From Tanypteryx hageni (taxonomy: Eukaryota; Arthropoda; Insecta; Odonata; Petaluridae): a stretch of DNA of 64,000 nucleotides. The stretch lies in assembly GCA_028673005.1 (NCBI GenBank), contig CM054115.1:496001-560000 (forward strand), in the 5' to 3' direction. A program made the translations under genes and the position numbers. Under the pieces are notes generated by a model, which was given only the letters and a program-made list of their open reading frames with translations, was not told the DNA's origin and did not search any database. Shown here piece after piece: positions 59,230 to 64,000 of the stretch (its first letter is position 1; every line of letters starts with the position of its first letter).

Positions 59230-59640
59230 AATGTTTCATCAAGGGTCTAAACATAAGATTGTACAATCAACTTTCTAATCATATTAAGAATGTAAATGTA
59301 CCCAAGTTTAAAAGCTCTGTGTATAACTTATTGTAGTGTATTATAATGTAAAGGACTTCCTGGATTTTTTTTGTATATATTATGATATAGCTGTAATCTA
59401 TTACTTCTTGCTTAAAATATGTTTGAATGTACTTGTATTACATCAATAATGTTTGGAATGTATTATTTTTGCTCGTAATGTGCTGCTAAAGAAGCTCTTA
59501 TGTGATATCCATTCATGTTTATACTATGTCAACCTTGTCCTATATTTGTTTCTACAGATCAATGGACCAATAATATTATTGTTATTTTTTGTAAATTGAT
59601 TTGACGTATTTTTTTCTCAATAAACGTGTAAAGAAATATC
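59230..59640 (+). pseudogene. LINE 3' end (CR1/L2-like), reverse transcriptase C-terminal relic
   Basis: Plus-strand text reads NHIKNVNVPKFKSSVYNLL, then in the next frame VYYNVKDFLDFF. This is the terminal signature of CR1/L2-type LINEs. AATAAA occurs at about 59621, close to the probable 3' end. Only the last part of the element is present. Confidence 0.55.
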
Positions 59641-59649
59641 AGTTGTTTT

Positions 59650-60800
59650 CTTTTAAAAGTGTGTAAAAGATCCTACCTAAAAAAAAATTTCGAATCTCCA
59701 GCTCATCTGGAAATGCCTAAACATTAGTATCCTCCTATATGTATGTTATAACCTCCTCCTCTGTAAGCAACGTCTATCATTATATATCGACGACTCTTAC
59801 AGAGGAGGAGGATATAACATATAGGAGGATACTAATGTCCAGCCCAAACTACAAGAGCTAGAGAGCTGAAAGTTTTAGTTTTTGTAGATATGATGGAGAA
59901 ACCTACAGATAAAATGAGACTTCTTACCTAAGTGGCATGAGTTCGACTCCAGAAAATCCGAAAGTTGCGTTTTTTCCCATAAAACAAGCATTGCGCCATT
60001 TTTGTAAATTAATTATGGGCACTTGCCGGTAAGCTAGAAAAATGAAACTTTCAGTGTTGTTAGATGGCCGCAATATCTATTAGGAATTATTGTCACTTTT
60101 GCTTACAGTGTCTTGGGTTCGACTCCAGAGACCCCGGAATATCTCCCATAAGTTAGCATGGGAAAACGCAATCCAGTGTGTAGACCAATTTAATAAGTTT
60201 AGGAAGCTAAAATTTTGCAAGACTATAGGACTTTTCTCATAACCAACTATAAAAATCGAAAATTTTAAATATTAGGGGTTGTTTTAACCCCATTTGAACA
60301 TTAAAGTTTAATAATTTTTTTACGGGATAAGCTAGGAAGCTGCGATTTTCAAATTGTTTACAGAACGGTGCATTTGCACAAATAAAAATTTCAATCTCCC
60401 CATATATATATATTGCGGCAACCGTTAAAAATGTTTAAATTTTAAATAATTAGAAAAGTATTATTTTACTTCTAGAAGTGCTACAACTTTAAAATTTGGC
60501 TGAAATGTGTAGCATTAGTACCACATAATGGAGAAAGTGTAAAATGTTTAAAATTGCAACATTCGGGGATTGTTTTAAACTATTATTTTTACATGTGGGA
60601 AAAACGAAAATCGCTGCGAAGGTGAAATCTTTCGAATTAATAGAATATTTGTAATGATGAAATATCTGTCTTAAAAATTAATGTTTTTTCTAGGTGAGAT
60701 GAAATGCTTGCAGTATGCAAGCACCTTCTACTAGTATAGAATGATATGATGTTATATCCTCCTCTGTAAGAGTCGTCGATATATAATGATAACAGGAGGA
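59650..60800 (+). mobile_element. Foldback family F, copy 4
   Basis: Inverted motifs at 59777 and 60748 share the private variant CGACGACTCTTACAGAGGAG, so they behave as a matched TIR pair around about 1 kb. The inner sequence aligns with copy 2, but it has an 80-bp segment (60090-60168, with GGGTTCGACTCCAGAGACCC) absent there. A further motif lies at 59742. Confidence 0.75.
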
Positions 60801-61565
60801 TACTATTGTTTAGGCACTTCCAGATGTGCTGGAGATTCGAAATTTTTTTATTAGGTAGGATTTTGTGCAAAACTGTCTAGAAAAAACGAAAATCTTGAAA
60901 AAGTGCAACAATGCGGCCGCTAAAAATTCGCAATTGTTGAAACAAATTTTCAGGGTTTATGTATTTCCGCATGTGCTACGGAGTTGAAATTTTTTTATAA
61001 GTAGAATTCTTAAAAGAACGAAATAGGGATTATACAAATTTTGATATTTTAATTTGTTTGGCAGTTAAAAATTCTTAAAGTTTAAAAAAATTGATAACTG
61101 TTTAGGTACTACGATATGAGCTAGGAAGCTGAAATTTTCAAATTATTTACAAAGTGGTGAATTTGCACAAATAAACATTTCAATTTTACCATATATGAAT
61201 TGCGGCGGCCGTTAAAAATTATTTAAATTTAAACAATGAGAAAAATATTATTTTACTTCTAGAAGTGCTACAACTTTAAAATTTGGCTAAAATGTGTAGC
61301 ATTATTACCTTATAATGAAGAAAGTGTAAAACTTTTAAAATTGCAACATTTGGGATTGTTTTAATCAATTATTTTTACATGTGGGATAAACGGGAATCGC
61401 TGCGGAGGTGAAATTTTTAGAATTTATAAAATATTTATAATGATGAAATGTCTGTCTGAAAAATGAATGTTTTTTCAAGGTGATATGAAATGCTTGCAGT
61501 ATGCAAGCACCAACTACTAGTATATTATATCCTCCTCTTTAAGAGACGTCTATATGTAATGATAT
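60801..61565 (+). mobile_element. Foldback family F, copy 5
   Basis: It carries GCGGCGGCCGTTAAAAATTA and TCTAGAAGTGCTACAACTTT, then the hairpin AATGCTTGCAGTATGCAAGC and the TATATCCTCCTCTTTAAGAG motif at 61521. Confidence 0.75.
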
Positions 61566-61950
61566 AATATGAGGTTACAAGAAAGTTACATTAACGTTTT
61601 TTTGAATTAAAACAATTCAACGCGAATTTCCTTCGCCTTTCTGTGGGGAATTATGCGGCATTTCCATTTTGGGCTGAAGTTGCTAACTCGAGAAATGTAA
61701 TCAATAAACTCCAGCCCGTTTCCTGGAATCCTATTGGCTAGAGAAAGAGAGAGAGAGAGGCGGATTTACCTTTCTGGGAGATCACGCCCACTTCTCTCGG
61801 CGTTACCTTGGCAACGGGAAACATGGAAACAAAAGACATTCGCATTCGTTTCCCTTGGATTTGTTTTCCGCGTCTCTTGAACACGCCCACTTTTAGAGCT
61901 AACCCCTCTCAGATTGCGCACTTCGTCAGGAACAGGTCTTCCTTAATCTC

Positions 61951-61960
<10 letters not shown>

Positions 61961-62028
<68 letters not shown>
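61961..62028. repeat. (GT)n(TA)n microsatellite
   Basis: GT repeats at 61951-61960 lead into TA repeats to 62026. Confidence 0.95.
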
Positions 62029-62029
<1 letters not shown>

Positions 62030-62207
62030 TGTCAACAAGGTGTTGGGATGAGGAAACCCAGTGAGCACTCACCAATCAGACGACTTCAGGTTGGCGAGGC
62101 CCCGGGGATGTCGAAGCGACACACGTAAAATAACACAAAAACACAGAAACATCACAAACGTAAAGCTTTCGGAACTACTCCTTCTTCAGCTACAGAGAGA
62201 GAACTTT

Positions 62208-62208
<1 letters not shown>
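62030..62208 (-). mobile_element. Possible Penelope-like terminal segment
   Basis: In reverse complement it reads AGCTGAAGAAGGAGTAGTTC + CGAAAGCTTTACG, and later GCTTCGACATCCCCGGGGCC. The CTGAAGAAGG...CCGAAAGC pattern resembles the ends of Penelope-like elements, some of which encode hammerhead ribozymes (core CUGAUGA ... GAAA). Here the core is CTGAAGA, so a working ribozyme is doubtful. Confidence 0.4.

Positions 62209-62210
<2 letters not shown>

Positions 62211-62264
<54 letters not shown>
62211..62264. repeat. (TA)n microsatellite
   Basis: A pure TA run. With 61961-62028 it encloses the 180-bp segment between them. Confidence 0.95.
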
Positions 62265-62266
<2 letters not shown>

Positions 62267-62274
62267 GATATTAG

Positions 62275-63480
62275 ATAAAAGTCATTGGTGCTTGCATTCT
62301 GCAAGCATTGCATATCACCTTGGAGATATTTCATCATTAGAAATATTTTTTTTTCATTCAAAAGTTTCCACCTCTGCGCCGATTTTCGTTGTTTCCTTAC
62401 GGGACAATATTGGAGTAAAAACAAACAATATAATTAGAAATTTTAAGAATACTATACTTATTCCATCGTGGGGGTACTAATGTCACACTATTCTGCCAAG
62501 TTTTCCAGTTTTAGCACATACATAAGCGAAATAGCATTTATCTAATCTAATCTGTTTATGATTTGAAAATCTTTTAACGGCCCCAGCAACATTCATCGAG
62601 ATATTAAAACGTTTATTTGTGCATTTTCACTGAGTCATCTCTAAATAACTTTAAAACTTCAGCTCCCTGGCTCAATTCTAAATACCTAAACATTTCACTT
62701 CACTTCACAGCTTGTGCCTGCCTGCAGAGGATCATCGGATGGCTTTATTCCATCAATTTTTTCTATTTGTTTAAGCTTTATAAATTTTTAACAGCGAAAC
62801 AGATAAGAATAGGTATCAAAATTTCTATAATCCACCTCGAAAAATAAATCAATTTTTCAGAAATATATATTTCATCATTAGAAATATTTTTTATTCAAAG
62901 GTTTGCACCCCTGCACAGATTTCTTTTTTGTTTTATGGGTAAATGTTGTAGTAAAAGCAATCCCTGAAATTGGCAATTTTAAGAATATTATACCCACTTT
63001 TATCCGTTGCGGGGTAATAATGCCACTCATTTCTGCCGAATTTTTAATTTATAGGACATCTAAAAATGAAATAATATTTATCTAATCGTTAAAATTTTAA
63101 AAACATTACCTGCCGAAATTACGACCTCGTGGAGACCTTCAAATGTTTATTTGCTCATCTGCGCACTAAGCATTAAATAAGAAAAAGAAATTTCAGCTCT
63201 CTAGGTCGTCACTAAGTGCATATAAATTAATCTATTTGTTTAAACTTTAAGAATTTTTAACAGCCGGACAACCAAAAATATCAAAATTTCCGTAATCCCT
63301 ATTTCGTTATTTTACGAAATTCTACCTTTACGTAAAGTTTTGGTGGGACATTCGGAAATACAGAAACTTTAAAAAATTTGTTTAAGAAACAGCGAATTTT
63401 TAACGGCTGGCTGCGTAGTTGCACTTTATTGAGATTTTCAATTTTTTTAGTCGGTTTTCCATACAGTCCTACCTAAATAA
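62275..63480 (+). mobile_element. Foldback family F, diverged copies 6
   Basis: GGTGCTTGCATTCTGCAAGC opens the block. Diverged versions of the inner landmarks recur twice: GGGGGTACTAATGTCACAC (62470) and GCGGGGTAATAATGCCACTC (63010). The terminal motif is not visible, so the copies are old or truncated. Confidence 0.55.
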
Positions 63481-63489
63481 AATCTGACG

Positions 63490-63670
63490 TGGCTTTCTCC
63501 ATATCTGTAATATTTATAAAAATTCCAAATAGGTTAAATGATAATAAATATTTTAGGAAACTGCGGGAAAATTTTATACCTCACAAAGAACAGAAATAAA
63601 CTCAAACCATAGCCTTCTGATATTGGATATAGCCACAAAGCTCCGACAATTAAGAAAATAAAAATGGGCG
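63490..63670 (-). repeat. Dispersed repeat B, copy 2
   Basis: Reverse complement of 4225-4410, with GGCTATATCCAATATCAGAA and TTTAACCTATTTGGAATTT. It directly adjoins the last foldback block. Confidence 0.65.
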
Positions 63671-64000
63671 TTACTAAGACGTAACTAAGCGTCAATTGTT
63701 AACAAAGAGTCGTCGGTAGGTGGCGTGGTGTTGGCAGGTAAAAATATAAGATATCTCTTAAACAATGCATTATATGAAAACATGTTTCAAACAAAGGTTG
63801 TAGAAAATAAAATTTCCTACAAGTTTTATTCCAACACAGTTCTACATTTATTAAATAATTAAGCAAATATTTGTAAATAACGGATAAGTGACAAGAGTAA
63901 ACACCCACTTCCGGTCAACCGATTTTTACGAAAAACTAATCAGTTCTTCAAACTCTTAGAAAAATGTTAAATATAGAATTTCGCATTGACCTGATTAATA
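63671..64000. other. Window end, nothing recognised
   Basis: AT-rich DNA without a supported feature. Confidence 0.35.

Overview
The window looks like nuclear DNA of a winged insect or close arthropod relative. It is AT-rich and intron-bearing, and it is loaded with mobile elements. It holds one intron-containing zinc-finger gene of the ZAD type, a class expanded in insects. The genus cannot be read from the sequence. No bacterial genes, rRNA, intact tRNA or CRISPR array are visible.

Region by region. 1-2955: a CR1/L2-like LINE fragment interrupted by a 5'-truncated RTE LINE on the minus strand. 2956-5300: AT-rich non-coding DNA with two dispersed repeats. 5359-9142: an intronless NLR-like gene with a nuclease-like N-terminus, an NB-ARC STAND ATPase and 13 kinesin-light-chain-type TPRs. 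It is broken by a frameshift, a stop and a 5-bp deletion that was later copied by tandem duplication. 9510-13290: LINE pieces, a palindrome and diverged repeats. 13428-16007: a hAT (ZMYM1/DUF4371) transposase with one frameshift. 16450-23215: a nested dispersed repeat, a complete 2.4-kb DNA transposon with 3-bp target duplications, a small TA-flanked MITE, and the first arrays of a foldback repeat family. 23285-26575: remains of a Gypsy-type LTR element. 26577-30132: a second RTE copy bracketed by a 175-bp direct repeat. 30783-32510: transposon remnants and a G-rich low-complexity tract.

33442-58101 (minus strand): the only clearly functional-looking host gene, a ZAD C2H2 zinc-finger gene. 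I assembled it from ten exons, all joined in phase 0, giving a 631-residue protein with ten fingers. Its introns hold nearly every class of element: a Tigger with TIRs, an RTE copy with a single premature stop, a mariner-like element, and a three-layer nest (MITE, then Tigger, then a Penelope GIY-YIG fragment). Two linker exons arose by local segmental duplication; the copies were later invaded by different transposons.

58102-64000: the probable promoter side of the zinc-finger gene, a LINE tail, more foldback repeats, a possible Penelope-type terminal segment between two (TA)n tracts, and a second copy of a dispersed repeat.

The two regions of most biological interest are the NLR-like gene at 5359-9142 and the exon-duplicating zinc-finger gene. 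Everything else is mainly a record of transposition.
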